NCBI RefSeq assembly: GCF_963668165.1
Contig: NZ_OY764212.1
Location: forward strand, 1 to 64,000
Length of the DNA: 64,000 nt
Source of the DNA: Marispirochaeta sp.
Lineage (GTDB): Bacteria > Spirochaetota > Spirochaetia > JC444 > Marispirochaetaceae
Reading direction: 5' to 3'
In this document: positions 1 through 8,923 of the stretch, piece by piece
Numbering within the stretch: the first letter of the stretch is position 1
Layout: each line of letters starts with the position of its first letter
The notes under the pieces: generated by a model
What the model was told of the DNA's origin: nothing
Database searches by the model: none
What the model saw: the letters and a program-made list of their open reading frames with translations, nothing else
Translations under genes and position numbers: made by a program

Positions 1-1172
1 CAGGCAAAAAGTTCCAGTTGCTGGGGTTCCTGCTTTTCCGGATGGATACGCTGTTCTGTCTCATCTTCTGAGCGGGGTGATACCGGAATCCCGCGGGAGA
101 TGATGGTTTCGGAACCTGAACTGAGTAACCCTGCAAATTTACGGCAGTCCTGCGGGCTTTGCAGGGGGATTGATCCTGGAACTTCAAACTGTCGAAGGAT
201 CTCCTCCCGGATTCCGCCAAGGAGCTTGTGGAATTGCTGCATCAGCAGCAGATCCTCACCGCTCTGGTCTTCAGCAATGCTCTCTTCTTCTTTGAGGATA
301 CCTTGATCACCAAGGTGGGCAGCGATGCTTAATGCTGCTGCAACGGTCTCCTGGTCGGCACGTCGTTCTTCCATAAGGGTAATTAAAAAGCGCAGCCAGT
401 AATACAGGGCAGCGTCGGCGTCTTCTTCCGCGATACCTAAGGCAGCGAGCCTCAGGCATCCGGCTTCTGTAAAACTGCCTTTAAAGCGTTTCAGCAAGGG
501 TGCAGGAGACTGGTCTTCCATGGCGAGGCGGGAGAAACACCAGAGGGCAAAGTCTTCCGCTGCTTCGGGATAGTCCCGCTCTATGTCCCGTACCAGCATG
601 GCGGCGGTATCTGCGAAAAGGTCTATCAGTCCCATTTCCAGAGCGTCTTCCATCTGATCCCCGGCGCTGCCGACGTAGTCCGGAGACTCCAGCAGCTCGG
701 CGGCAAAACGCCCGCGGATGCTTTTTCTCTCTCCCTCAGGCATGTTCCCTGAAGCTATTGAAAGGGCCATGTCTGCAAGTTTATGGGGTGGTGTCTCCGG
801 AGGAATAGTCGCCTTCAGGAGTTCCAGGGTTTTCAGGTCACCATCATAGAGGGCTTTAAGGCTCAGCACGCAATTTTTCCAGGGACCGACCAGGGAGTCA
901 TCCGGGACCTGTCGGAGCTGCTCCAGCAGGGACGGATCTTCCATGCCGTTGGTTACCGATTCAAGGGCGTCATCGACTGTCTGGGCGTTCTTGTAAAGCC
1001 GATGCTCGGGATCAAGGATACCGCAGGTAAGGAGCTCCCGGGGATCGGCGAGTATGCGCTGCAGTTCCTCCTTGAGTTCCTGCTTTCGGTCACCTTCGGA
1101 GACAAGAAGCTGCCTCAGTACAACGGGCACCTTGGATGATGTATGTTCACGTTGAGTGTGTGGTTTTCTCAT
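1..1172 (-). CDS. Hypothetical protein, partial (runs off the left edge)
   Basis: The minus strand is open without a stop from an ATG at 1172 to the left edge: 390 codons plus two bases. I recognise no family. The product is acidic and mostly helical by eye, rich in Glu, Leu and Ala, with no signal peptide or membrane segment, and could be a repeat-helix scaffold. The last visible residues read QQLELFA; QLELF resembles the QLxLF pentapeptide used to bind the DNA polymerase sliding clamp, which may be chance. The next codon begins TG, so the protein could end at once. The gene lies 65 bp downstream of the HD-GYP gene on the same strand and is probably co-transcribed with it. No good Shine-Dalgarno is visible before 1172. 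Confidence 0.7.
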   Translation of the reverse strand, partial: MRKPHTQREHTSSKVPVVLRQLLVSEGDRKQELKEELQRILADPRELLTCGILDPEHRLYKNAQTVDDALESVTNGMEDPSLLEQLRQVPDDSLVGPWKNCVLSLKALYDGDLKTLELLKATIPPETPPHKLADMALSIASGNMPEGERKSIRGRFAAELLESPDYVGSAGDQMEDALEMGLIDLFADTAAMLVRDIERDYPEAAEDFALWCFSRLAMEDQSPAPLLKRFKGSFTEAGCLRLAALGIAEEDADAALYYWLRFLITLMEERRADQETVAAALSIAAHLGDQGILKEEESIAEDQSGEDLLLMQQFHKLLGGIREEILRQFEVPGSIPLQSPQDCRKFAGLLSSGSETIISRGIPVSPRSEDETEQRIHPEKQEPQQLELFA

Positions 1173-1237
1173 GGTTGTTTTGCGTGAGAGCCACCGTAGA
1201 CCGAAGTCCTGCCGGCTGTCAACGACTGGAAGGGAAT

Positions 1238-2399
1238 TTATCCCAGCCGTTCCTCCAATTCTCGTACCATCTCGGGAGAAAGAGACCTGGCAATTTGCAC
1301 GGAATCTCCTTCCTTGGTCTGCAGAACCGGGGTTTCGGCATAGAGGTTACCCTTTTCGTTAAGCAGAAGTTTGATGGCAGGGTACTTGGGATCGTTTATG
1401 TTGGTTCTGACGACCACTCCCTTGGCACCGTTGGTCAGTTCCACGTAGGTACCGATTGGGTAAATGGAAAGGGTATATACCAGAGCCCGCAGGATTCGTT
1501 CATCAAAGTGTTTGCCAATGTCTTTCAGCAGGTCCATGATGCCGGAGTGACCGTCCCGTTCCTGTTTGTAGGGGCGGCGGGATACTGCACCGTTGTAGGC
1601 GGTGGCCACGGCGATGATTTTTCCGTAGAGGGAGATCTTGTCGCCGGTGAGTTTTCGGGGATACCCGGTACCGTCCACACGCTCGGCATGTTCCAGTACC
1701 GCCAGCGCGACGGTGGCAGGAAAGGCTGCTGCTTTCAGTATCTTGAAAACCGATTATAGGATGTGCGTAGATTGTTTTTCTCTCGTTGGGACTCAACGGC
1801 CGGTCGCTCATGTAGATATTTTTGGGGATCTTCATCATCCCGATTTTATGCAGTAATCCTGCAGTCCCGACTTCAATCAGCCTGTGGGGCGGGAGCTTAA
1901 GGAACTCTCCTACAGCAAGACTCAGAATCGCTGTCTTCAAACAGCTTGAGGCCAAATAATCCTCTTCGGGTTGAGATGTAAAAGGAATACTCAGCAGAAA
2001 ACGGCGGGAACTCTTAAGGGTCGAGATAATATTCTTTACAATGTCGGTGACTTCATCTATTCGCAGCTCCTCCCTTTCGGCAAATCTGCTGTAGATATTC
2101 CGGACCGCTTCGACTTTCTCCTGGTAAAAAGTGCTGACTTCCTGCCGCTCGGCACTTTCCTGAACGTCCTCTTTCAGGAAACCAAATCTGCCTTCTCCTT
2201 CGCTTTCGCTGGAGGGCATTGGTTTTTCCGATGGTTGTCCGTCGGTATACACTTGAGTGTAGTACCACTTGGAAAGCAGGGTTACCAGCTCCTGAGATAC
2301 AGGAATATCCGGCGACAGAATGATGTAACCGCCATCGAGAAATACCGGGGCGTCGATATACGAATTGATCTCTAAATTTTCCAGGCTGACTTTGTTCAC
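1238..2399 (-). pseudogene. HD-GYP domain protein, frameshifted and with degenerate catalytic motif
   Basis: Two overlapping minus-strand frames together encode one HD-GYP protein of about 387 residues. The first frame starts at 2399 and covers the N-terminal region (DUF3391-like start) and the first half of the HD domain; the second frame carries the rest to the stop at 1238. The join is at the four-base A run 1746-1749 (TTTT in the coding sense): removing one base restores a continuous domain. HD-GYP enzymes hydrolyse cyclic di-GMP. Here the HD motif reads LLHKIGM instead of LLHDIGK, and HHExxDGxGYP reads HAERVDGTGYP, so metal ligands are missing apart from the frameshift. It may be an inactive binding protein, a decaying gene, or a sequencing slip on top of a naturally degenerate domain. 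Confidence 0.75.
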
Positions 2400-2504
2400 A
2401 ATATTATGCTGCCCTCATCTCCGAAAAAGTTTTGAAAAATTGACTCCCGTTGACCCGGTTCGGCATATTCTTTACACTCCTTCTTATATTATAGGAGAAT
2501 TCCG

Positions 2505-3350
2505 GTGAAATTTAAGGTAATTTTTATACTTTTTAACGTTGTTATCCTGTTCTCCTTTTTTGTTATCTTTTTTATGCCCCTTGCTGTTCTCGGCTGGGAG
2601 TATACAAGGGAGTTCTGGGCAGACAACTGGTACCTGCCTCTGGTCTTTTTCCTGATAATGGGGGTTCTTAACCTCTATTTTATCCGGAACTGGCGCCTTT
2701 TCTCTCTTCTGGAACGGGAAGAGTGGGGTGGAATAATCGGCTATGTTCTTAGTCGACTGGAAAACAACCATGTGCGCAATCAGGAAGTACGCATGGCGAT
2801 AAACGCCGCCCTTATCAGTTCCCGTTTGAATACAATCAGTAAAATAGAGGAACTCCTGCGGGAGAAACGTCCCTCCGCCATGCCCGCCTTCGCCCTTTCG
2901 TTAGGTATACCCTATCTGCTGAATAATGATCCCCCGGGGGCGGAAAGCTATTTCCGCGAGTTTCTCGAGATCCGTGGCGAAGATCGACCATGGATTGTCT
3001 GGTGCTACGGCTTTTCCCTTCTTCTGCAACGCAGACTGGAAGACGCAAAGATCCAGTTCCTCTCCCTGCGTGAGGAAAAAACACCGATACTGAATCTGCT
3101 GACAGCCTACATGCTGGACACCTGTGCGGTGCAGGATGAAGAGGCCAAGCAGCATCAGGTGGCTCTGGTAGCCGGGCTGCGGGCAAAGTATTCACGGGCT
3201 GATTTTATGAAACTTGCGGAGAAGGCCAGAACCTCAGTCCATATTGTCGTGCTTGGCAAGGTTCTGGATGAGGCTATTGAATGGCTTTTCTATCTTGATG
3301 CTGAAAGCGGCGGAGACACCGCCGGCCCGAATACAGAAAACGGAGAATAA
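2505..3350 (+). CDS. Membrane-anchored TPR-like hypothetical protein
   Basis: A 281-residue protein starting at GTG 2505 behind a strong ribosome binding site AGGAGA at 2493-2498. Two hydrophobic segments at residues about 4-29 and 44-61 form a membrane hairpin. The rest is helical, and pairs such as AMPAFALSLGIPYLLNN and WIVWCYGFSLLLQRRLEDA resemble tetratricopeptide helices, suggesting a cytoplasmic protein-interaction domain. No enzyme motif is visible and I cannot assign a function. The stop is 3 bp from the ATG of the alanine aminotransferase gene, so the two are probably translated from one message. The gene is divergent from the HD-GYP gene across a 105-bp gap that must hold both promoters. 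Confidence 0.8.
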   Translation: MKFKVIFILFNVVILFSFFVIFFMPLAVLGWEYTREFWADNWYLPLVFFLIMGVLNLYFIRNWRLFSLLEREEWGGIIGYVLSRLENNHVRNQEVRMAINAALISSRLNTISKIEELLREKRPSAMPAFALSLGIPYLLNNDPPGAESYFREFLEIRGEDRPWIVWCYGFSLLLQRRLEDAKIQFLSLREEKTPILNLLTAYMLDTCAVQDEEAKQHQVALVAGLRAKYSRADFMKLAEKARTSVHIVVLGKVLDEAIEWLFYLDAESGGDTAGPNTENGE

Positions 3351-3353
3351 GCA

Positions 3354-4571
3354 ATGAAGGAGATCAGGAAGTCCCGTAAGCTTGATGATGTCTGCTACGA
3401 CATTCGGGGGCCGGTCCTTAGTGAGGCCCAGCGTCTGGAGGAAGAGGGCTTTCATGTAATGAAGCTGAACACTGGCAATCCCTATGCCTTTGGTTTTAAT
3501 GCTCCTGATGAGCTTCTGCATGACGTAGTACTGAATCTTCATGAAGCGCAAGGATACATCGATTCCAAAGGTCTCTTCCCGGCCCGTAAGGCGGTAATGC
3601 AGTACTGTCAGCAGATCGGAATCGACGGGGTCGGCATTGAGGATATCTACATCGGTAACGGCGTCAGCGAACTGATTACCATGGCCATGCAGGGCCTGCT
3701 GGATAGCGGTGACGAGGTTCTGATCCCCTCTCCGGATTATCCTCTCTGGACGGCCGCCGCCACCCTCTCCGGAGGGAAGGCCGTTCACTACCGCTGCGAC
3801 GAAGAGTCTTCCTGGTATCCGGACATAGCGGATATCGCTTCCAGGATTACCGATCGTACACGGGGCATTGTAATCATCAATCCCAACAATCCAACCGGGA
3901 GTGTCTATCCGAAGGAGATCCTGGAGCAGATTGTCGAACTGGCGCGGCAGCATGACCTGATCGTTTTTTCCGACGAGATCTACGACAAAATTCTTTATGA
4001 TGATACTGTGCATACACCCACCGCATCCCTGGCGGATGATATTTTGATGGTGACCTTTAACGGTCTCTCAAAAGTCTATCGGGCCGCCGGTTTTCGGGCG
4101 GGGTGGATGATAATCAGCGGCAGAAAGTCCCACGCCGAGGATTACCTGGAAGGACTGTCCATGCTGTCAAACATGAGGCTCTGCGCCAATGTTCCGGCCC
4201 AGTACGCAATCCAGGCCGCTCTGGGGGGGTATCAAAGTATCAAGGATCTCCTGCTCCCCGGCGGACGTCTGCGGGAACAGCGGGACATTGCCTACCGTAT
4301 GCTGACAGAGATTCCGGGAATCACCTGTGTAAAACCCCAAGGGGCACTCTACCTTTTTCCGAAGATCGATACCGACCGTTTTGGAATCGTCGACGACATG
4401 AAGTTCATACTGGATTTTCTGAAGGAGAAAAAGGTGCTGATGGTTCAGGGGACGGGATTCAACTGGCCCGATCCTGATCACTTCCGAATCGTTTTTCTTC
4501 CCCGGGTAGATGAACTTGAGTATGTCCTGGGCGCTCTGCAGGATTTCCTGGAGACCTACCGTCAGGTATAA
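3354..4571 (+). CDS. alaA: Alanine aminotransferase AlaA (class I/II aminotransferase)
   Basis: A PLP-dependent aminotransferase of 405 residues, the same length as Escherichia coli AlaA and alignable from end to end from memory: the start region with KLDDVCYDIRGPVL, then GNPYAFGF, the substrate-loop motif PNNPTG, and the PLP lysine in NGLSKVYRAAGFRAGW near residue 240. The C-terminal PDHFRIVFLPRVDEL is also typical. AlaA makes alanine from pyruvate and glutamate in the cytoplasm. The gene follows the TPR-like gene with a 3-bp gap. A complete insertion sequence begins 30 bp after its stop, separating it from the convergent transporter gene. The family assignment is firm; alanine specificity is by similarity. 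Confidence 0.93.
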   Translation: MKEIRKSRKLDDVCYDIRGPVLSEAQRLEEEGFHVMKLNTGNPYAFGFNAPDELLHDVVLNLHEAQGYIDSKGLFPARKAVMQYCQQIGIDGVGIEDIYIGNGVSELITMAMQGLLDSGDEVLIPSPDYPLWTAAATLSGGKAVHYRCDEESSWYPDIADIASRITDRTRGIVIINPNNPTGSVYPKEILEQIVELARQHDLIVFSDEIYDKILYDDTVHTPTASLADDILMVTFNGLSKVYRAAGFRAGWMIISGRKSHAEDYLEGLSMLSNMRLCANVPAQYAIQAALGGYQSIKDLLLPGGRLREQRDIAYRMLTEIPGITCVKPQGALYLFPKIDTDRFGIVDDMKFILDFLKEKKVLMVQGTGFNWPDPDHFRIVFLPRVDELEYVLGALQDFLETYRQV

Positions 4572-4601
4572 GTCAGATCTGAGAGAGTTTATCTGTTAAC
4601 T

Positions 4602-4622
4602 AGTGTCCCAAACCGTGGGGAT
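4602..4622 (+). repeat. Left terminal inverted repeat of the insertion sequence
   Basis: A 21-bp sequence beginning AGTGTCCCAAACCG, identical to the reverse complement of 5816-5836. Target duplication AACT lies directly outside it at 4598-4601. Confidence 0.93.
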
Positions 4623-4690
4623 GATTTGAAGCAAACTCCTTGTATCGCTGGTATTTACCAGTAGATCCGCGAAAAAAAGGAGTTGCAAGC

Positions 4691-5812
4691 ATGTTTCGTC
4701 CCCCATTTTGTCCCAACAGGGACTGTCAGAATCACCCTTCCGACCAATCTGTCACCGGTTGGTATGTAAAAAACGGCAGCTACCAATCCCGCCTCTTTGG
4801 AAAAATCCAGCGTTTCCACTGCAAACACTGCGGTGCAGGCTTCTCTTCCCAAACCTTCAGCATCGATTTTTTTGCAAAGAGAAAACTTCCCTGCCGAACA
4901 ATCTTCTCCCATCTCTTTACCTCCTCCGGAATCCGGGATACCGCGCGCATTCTGAAGGTCTCGCCGACAACAATCACCAACCGCATCAGCAGGCTTGCAC
5001 GGCAGGCAATCGCCATCCACGCCTCCTTGTCTGCCGAACTCCATTTAACCGAAGATCTGGCAGCCGACGGATTTGAAAGCTTTGTTCTGTCCCAGTACTT
5101 TCCCAATAATATAAACCTTCTGGTTGGAAAGGAATCCCAGTTCTGGTTCTCCTTGGACTATGCCCATTTGCGGAGAAAGGGACGCATGACCGAGTATCAG
5201 AAAAAACGAAACATACAAATGCAGGCCAGGTTCAACCTGCATCGGAGAAGTATTTATCGATCATTCCAGGAGTTAGTGCGTGTATGTCTCGATTTGCAGG
5301 AGCAAAGTGCCTGTTCCAGTGTTCAGCTCTTTACTGATGAGCATCTGCAGTATGCTAAAGTGTATCGTGATCTTACTGCCGAAGACCAAAAGCGCATACA
5401 CCACCGGAGAATCAGCTCAAAATTACCCCGGACACTGCGAAATGATCTATTCAGTGTCAATTATCTTGACCGGGAAATACGAAAGGACAGTGCAGATCAT
5501 ACCCGGGAGACAGTCCGGTTTGCCCGCAATGCGTCCGACTGCATGGAGCGACTTGCCATCTACCGCTTGTATCATAATTACTGCAAACCCTACCGGATAG
5601 CGAAGCAGGGAGACAACACCATAACCCACGCAGAACGAGCGGGGATTCTTGCACAGCGGATCAAAAGTGAGATGAAAACACTGTTCACCCGGCGGCGGTT
5701 CTTCAGCAGAATGTGTCGGATGTCTTCCAGCGACAGAATGATATGGCTGCGCAGCATTGTGACTCCCATGAAGATTACGGCAGAGTATCTTCCGGCCTAT
5801 GCGTATTCGTAA
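4691..5812 (+). CDS. IS transposase with N-terminal zinc ribbon and DDE-like core
   Basis: I place the start at ATG 4691, preceded by AAAAGGAG, rather than at the upstream non-ATG start at 4640, giving 373 residues. Cysteines C7, C12, C44 and C47 (CPNRDC and CKHC) form a zinc ribbon like that of IS1-type DNA-binding domains. A helix-turn-helix follows (GIRDTARILKVSPTTITNRI, residues 80-99). Candidate catalytic residues are D126 (AADGFES), D216 (LFTDEH) and E273 (HTRETVRFARN). The C terminus is rich in Arg and aromatic residues. The frame is intact. The 4-bp target duplication differs from the 8-9 bp usual for IS1 and IS1595, so I leave the family open. Confidence 0.85.
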   Translation: MFRPPFCPNRDCQNHPSDQSVTGWYVKNGSYQSRLFGKIQRFHCKHCGAGFSSQTFSIDFFAKRKLPCRTIFSHLFTSSGIRDTARILKVSPTTITNRISRLARQAIAIHASLSAELHLTEDLAADGFESFVLSQYFPNNINLLVGKESQFWFSLDYAHLRRKGRMTEYQKKRNIQMQARFNLHRRSIYRSFQELVRVCLDLQEQSACSSVQLFTDEHLQYAKVYRDLTAEDQKRIHHRRISSKLPRTLRNDLFSVNYLDREIRKDSADHTRETVRFARNASDCMERLAIYRLYHNYCKPYRIAKQGDNTITHAERAGILAQRIKSEMKTLFTRRRFFSRMCRMSSSDRMIWLRSIVTPMKITAEYLPAYAYS

Positions 5813-5815
5813 AAT

Positions 5816-5836
5816 ATCCCCACGGTTTGGGACACT
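5816..5836 (-). repeat. Right terminal inverted repeat of the insertion sequence
   Basis: Exact inverted copy of 4602-4622. It is followed by the second AACT copy (5837-5840). Confidence 0.93.
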
Positions 5837-5838
5837 AA

Positions 5839-7128
5839 CTATCCGTTACGCCTTTTATACACCAGAAACAGGGCTTCCGTTGCCATGGCTCCAAAGAATG
5901 AGGCTGCGGCAAGAGTTGCCCCTGTAATCTCCGGAACAAGCCGAAGCGCAAACATTAATGTAACCATTGCTGCAAAATTGATAAAAACCCCCAGGCTGAC
6001 CATACCAGTACGCCTGGTTGTAATCAGCACTCCCCGGTTATAGGATATGGACGAGAAAATAGCCGGTACAAAGGAAGCAAAAAAGACCGACATGGGCAGC
6101 AGCTCCATCAGTTCCGCGTCCAGCCCTGAGACATGGCGAAACCAGAGATCCCGTAAGGGGGTAAAAACCACCAGCTGAAATGTGACAAAGACGATAATGC
6201 CCATGCGTATGGCAAAGCGTTTCAGTTCTTTTTGCCCTCCCGGTTCTTCGCTCAGGGTTATCACAATTTCCTGATAAGATTTGGCAAAGGAGTTGAACAG
6301 AAACATAAAACCCATCACAACCGGCCAGACAGCAAGAGATTCGATAGGCCGGGCAGCCCGGGCAACTCCCACCGAGAGGATTGGTCTGGCAGCAAGATCA
6401 ATAAAGGAGGTAAGAGCCAGGGGATAGTAAAAATAAAACAGGGAAGTATAGGTAAAGCCCTCATCCCCCCACTCCATACGGGGCAGTTCCTGGCGGACAA
6501 AGGCGAGGGACCCCGCCGCTCCCACTATAACTCCGATAGTCAATGCCAGACTCCCGACAGCTGCGCCGGGAAGAAACCGGAAAAACATTCCAAGGACAAG
6601 AATAACGGCCGATGTCAAAAGGCGGACCAGCATTACCGCGGGGATTACCTTTGACTGACCCCGCCGAATGAGAACTCCCTGCCAGAGCCTGCGGTATCCC
6701 ACTGATGCAGTAAAAGGGGACATTACCAAAAAAGCGGTCCGGCTGTCTGCAAGAAAATCTTCGGGCATATTGACAACGGTAAGAATCAGAAAATCGAAAA
6801 CCGGGCTGATGCCGATTAAAACATGGATAAGCGTAAGCACAATGCCGAACAGGTGCATTGAGTTCAAAAGCTTGTTATAATTAGCGCGGTTTTTTCCCAG
6901 GGCTGCTCCCGCCGAGAGCATCTGGATAATAGGGCTTTCAATTATCAGGGAGAATGAGAAGATTACCCCAAAAATCGCCAGCTGTTTTTTTACTTCCGGC
7001 ATGCGGGCAATTATGGCGGTAATGCCCGGCTGTTCCACTGCCATGAAAATCCACATGGCAGCCAGGGGAAGCCATGCAAGAAAAATTCTTTTTTGGGTTA
7101 CGCCGGGATGTAGATTTATGCTGCTCAT
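5839..7128 (-). CDS. Polytopic membrane transporter, MATE/ANKH-like
   Basis: A 429-residue, very hydrophobic protein with roughly 12 membrane segments and two internally similar halves, as in the MOP (MATE/MviN) exporter superfamily. Stretches such as GKNRANYNKLLNSMHLFG, GYRRLWQGVLIRRGQSKVI and the start MWIFMAVEQPG are reminiscent of the ANKH-like branch, named after the vertebrate progressive-ankylosis transporter, but this assignment is from memory. It probably exports a small organic anion or drug. The start at 7128 has only a weak ribosome binding site. It is convergent with alaA; the IS target duplication overlaps its stop codon without altering the reading frame. Confidence 0.7.
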   Translation of the reverse strand: MSSINLHPGVTQKRIFLAWLPLAAMWIFMAVEQPGITAIIARMPEVKKQLAIFGVIFSFSLIIESPIIQMLSAGAALGKNRANYNKLLNSMHLFGIVLTLIHVLIGISPVFDFLILTVVNMPEDFLADSRTAFLVMSPFTASVGYRRLWQGVLIRRGQSKVIPAVMLVRLLTSAVILVLGMFFRFLPGAAVGSLALTIGVIVGAAGSLAFVRQELPRMEWGDEGFTYTSLFYFYYPLALTSFIDLAARPILSVGVARAARPIESLAVWPVVMGFMFLFNSFAKSYQEIVITLSEEPGGQKELKRFAIRMGIIVFVTFQLVVFTPLRDLWFRHVSGLDAELMELLPMSVFFASFVPAIFSSISYNRGVLITTRRTGMVSLGVFINFAAMVTLMFALRLVPEITGATLAAASFFGAMATEALFLVYKRRNG

Positions 7129-7194
7129 TGCTGTTTACCATAGGAGGAAAACACTTCCCGGTCAATCAATGGGATGAGGGTATTTCCCAGGCCC

Positions 7195-7223
7195 TTGTTT
7201 TTTGTTTTGATTATATATATTAT
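7195..7223 (+). promoter_or_regulatory. Candidate sigma-70 promoter for the CoA-binding protein gene
   Basis: TTGTTT (7195-7200), 17-bp spacer, TATTAT (7218-7223). The surrounding DNA is AT-rich and an overlapping TTGATT/TATACA pair also exists, so the exact hexamers are uncertain. Confidence 0.45.
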
Positions 7224-7245
7224 AAATCATATACAGGAGGAATGA

Positions 7246-7629
7246 ATGCAGGTAGCTATCCTCGGTGCAAGCCGTAATCCGGAACGATATTCCCACAAGG
7301 CATTTTCAATGCTGCGCCAGCACGGATACAAGGTGGTTCCCGTACATCCGACTCTAAAGGAGATTGAAGGGGTCCCGGTCCGCAACTCCCTTGCGGAGAT
7401 AAAAGAAAATATTCATACCCTTACCCTTTACCTGGGGCCCCGTCATATAGGCAGCGAGATTGACGCGATTATTAATCTGAAACCGGAGAGGGTAATATTC
7501 AACCCGGGAACCGAGTCTGACGAGCTGAAGGCAGCCCTCGATTCTGCGGGGATTCCCTATATGGAGGCCTGTACCCTGGTGCTGCTCTCTACGGGGCAGT
7601 TTGAAAAGGACGCCGCCCTCCTGAATTAA
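7246..7629 (+). CDS. CoA-binding domain protein (CoA_binding_2)
   Basis: A 127-residue stand-alone Rossmann-like domain starting at ATG 7246 behind CAGGAGGAA. The opening QVAILGASRNPERYSHKAF and the following GYKVVPVHPTLKEIEGVPV match the small CoA-binding proteins that resemble the N-terminal part of acyl-CoA synthetase/succinyl-CoA ligase alpha. The later ERVIFNPGTES and EACTLVLLSTGQF are also usual for this family. The biological role of these single-domain proteins is not settled. It is monocistronic, divergent from the transporter and convergent with the LacI gene. Confidence 0.85.
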   Translation: MQVAILGASRNPERYSHKAFSMLRQHGYKVVPVHPTLKEIEGVPVRNSLAEIKENIHTLTLYLGPRHIGSEIDAIINLKPERVIFNPGTESDELKAALDSAGIPYMEACTLVLLSTGQFEKDAALLN

Positions 7630-7659
7630 AATTGGATTTTCCACGACCAGCGGGGATCG

Positions 7660-8652
7660 TCAGCTGGATTCCCGGATGACGAACCGGGGGCTCAGAAGGT
7701 GTTTTCGCGGAGGTGAATCCGGATGGGCCATGAGGTCGAGGAGTTCCATAGCCGCTATTCTGCCAATGTCGCGGATCGACTGTGAAACGGTTGTCAGGGG
7801 TATCCTGCACATGCTGGAAAGCCTGATGTCATCGTATCCGACAATTGCAACCTTATCCGGAATGGGTACGGAGAGTTCAGCCAGATGCTCCATAATTCCC
7901 AGAGTGACGTTGTCATTGGTTACGAACAGGACGGTTTTTTTCTCGTGGATCTGGTCGCGGGTCATCAGTATCGGAACCAGGTCATAGCCGTCGCCAAAGG
8001 TTTTTATCCCCTGATAGCGTCTGACCGGGCCCTGATTTGTGTTAAAACCTTCAAGGAATCCGGTAATCCTGTCCTTGAGGGATTGATGTTTAAAGCCCGT
8101 TATCACAATGGTCTGTTCTTTTTGCAGCTTGTTAATGTAATCTGCTGCGAGCCTTCCTCCACTCCGATTATCGCATGTTACATAGGAAATTTCCGTATCT
8201 ACCGGGATGCAGTTAATGATGACCAGGGGGATTCCGGATTGTTTCAGCATCTGGATTGCCGGTGAATCAGGGCGTACCGGGGCGAGCAGTACCCCATCGA
8301 CCCTGCTGCTTATCAGGGAACGTGCCAGGGCTGTCTCACGCTCTTCAATCCAGCGGGAGCTGGAAAGCTGCATGGAGTAGTTCTGGGAGTTGAGGACCCA
8401 GTCGACTCCCTCTGCAATCTCTATGAAAAAGGGGTTAGAGAGCTCATCAATTACAACGCCTATGGTGCGCGTCGGGGCCCCCGCAAGTCCCTGGGCGAGC
8501 TGGTTGGGGATATAGTTCATGCGCTCCATGATTTCCAGGATGCGCACCCTGGTTTCCTTGTTTACGATCCCGGACTTTGAGAGTACCCGGGATACTGTTG
8601 CCTTTGAAACTCCTGCAGCTTTTGCGATGTCGGAAATAGTTATTCTCTTCAT
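7660..8652 (-). CDS. LacI-family transcriptional regulator
   Basis: A 330-residue regulator with a classic N-terminal LacI helix-turn-helix and hinge (TISDIAKAAGVSKATVSRVL, then VNKETRVRILEIMERMNYIPN) and a periplasmic-binding-protein-like sensor domain from about residue 60 (GVVIDELSNPFF, VTNDNVTLGIMEHL, VAIVGYDDIRLS, PLTTVSQSIRDIG). It should bind a sugar or sugar phosphate and repress the adjacent, divergently transcribed sugar operon. A ribosome binding site AGGAAG precedes the start. Two operator-like palindromes lie in the shared intergenic region: one near its own start, suggesting autoregulation, and one at the operon promoter. Confidence 0.93.
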   Translation of the reverse strand: MKRITISDIAKAAGVSKATVSRVLSKSGIVNKETRVRILEIMERMNYIPNQLAQGLAGAPTRTIGVVIDELSNPFFIEIAEGVDWVLNSQNYSMQLSSSRWIEERETALARSLISSRVDGVLLAPVRPDSPAIQMLKQSGIPLVIINCIPVDTEISYVTCDNRSGGRLAADYINKLQKEQTIVITGFKHQSLKDRITGFLEGFNTNQGPVRRYQGIKTFGDGYDLVPILMTRDQIHEKKTVLFVTNDNVTLGIMEHLAELSVPIPDKVAIVGYDDIRLSSMCRIPLTTVSQSIRDIGRIAAMELLDLMAHPDSPPRKHLLSPRFVIRESS

Positions 8653-8671
8653 TCATCTTCCTGCAATTGAG

Positions 8672-8689
8672 AATGAAACCGGTACCATT
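8672..8689. promoter_or_regulatory. Candidate LacI-type operator near the regulator gene
   Basis: An imperfect 18-bp palindrome centred on CCGG; seven of nine positions in each half match. It lies about 20 bp upstream of the LacI start codon, where binding could block its own transcription. Weaker than the site at 8924-8937, so tentative. Confidence 0.4.
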
Positions 8690-8888
8690 GATTGTGTCTC
8701 ACCAAAGCATTTGCATCATCTGAATGCCAGGGATCAAAATCAAGTTTTCCCAATAAAGTATGATACACGGATTAGCTGTTTTTATCAATATAAAATAAAT
8801 CTATCTGCTCAAAGGTTATATTGATGAATACCGGCAGGGTTTGTCCGGCTTCTGCTTATCTTGGAGTGCTTTCATATAAACTTTTATA

Positions 8889-8917
8889 TTGACAAGTCAA
8901 AAAACCTATTTTACAAT
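8889..8917 (+). promoter_or_regulatory. Sigma-70 promoter of the sugar operon
   Basis: A consensus -35 TTGACA (8889-8894), exactly 17 bp, and a -10 TACAAT (8912-8917). Transcription would start near 8924, the first base of the LacI-type operator. The rest of the 323-bp gap 8653-8975 holds the operator near the lacI-type gene and otherwise AT-rich DNA with no gene. Confidence 0.8.
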
Positions 8918-8923
8918 TATTAT

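Larger units (their letters stand above)
4602..5836 (+). mobile_element. Complete insertion sequence, 1235 bp, with zinc-ribbon transposase
   Basis: Perfect 21-bp terminal inverted repeats starting AGTGTCCCAAACCG lie at 4602-4622 and, inverted, at 5816-5836. They are flanked by a 4-bp direct repeat AACT at 4598-4601 and 5837-5840, read as the target duplication. One transposase gene fills the interior. Perfect repeats, duplication and open frame suggest a recent insertion by an active element. The right AACT copy overlaps the stop codon (5839-5841) of the convergent transporter gene, so the element landed exactly at the end of that gene without changing its protein. The transposase does not match a family I can name with confidence. 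Confidence 0.92.
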
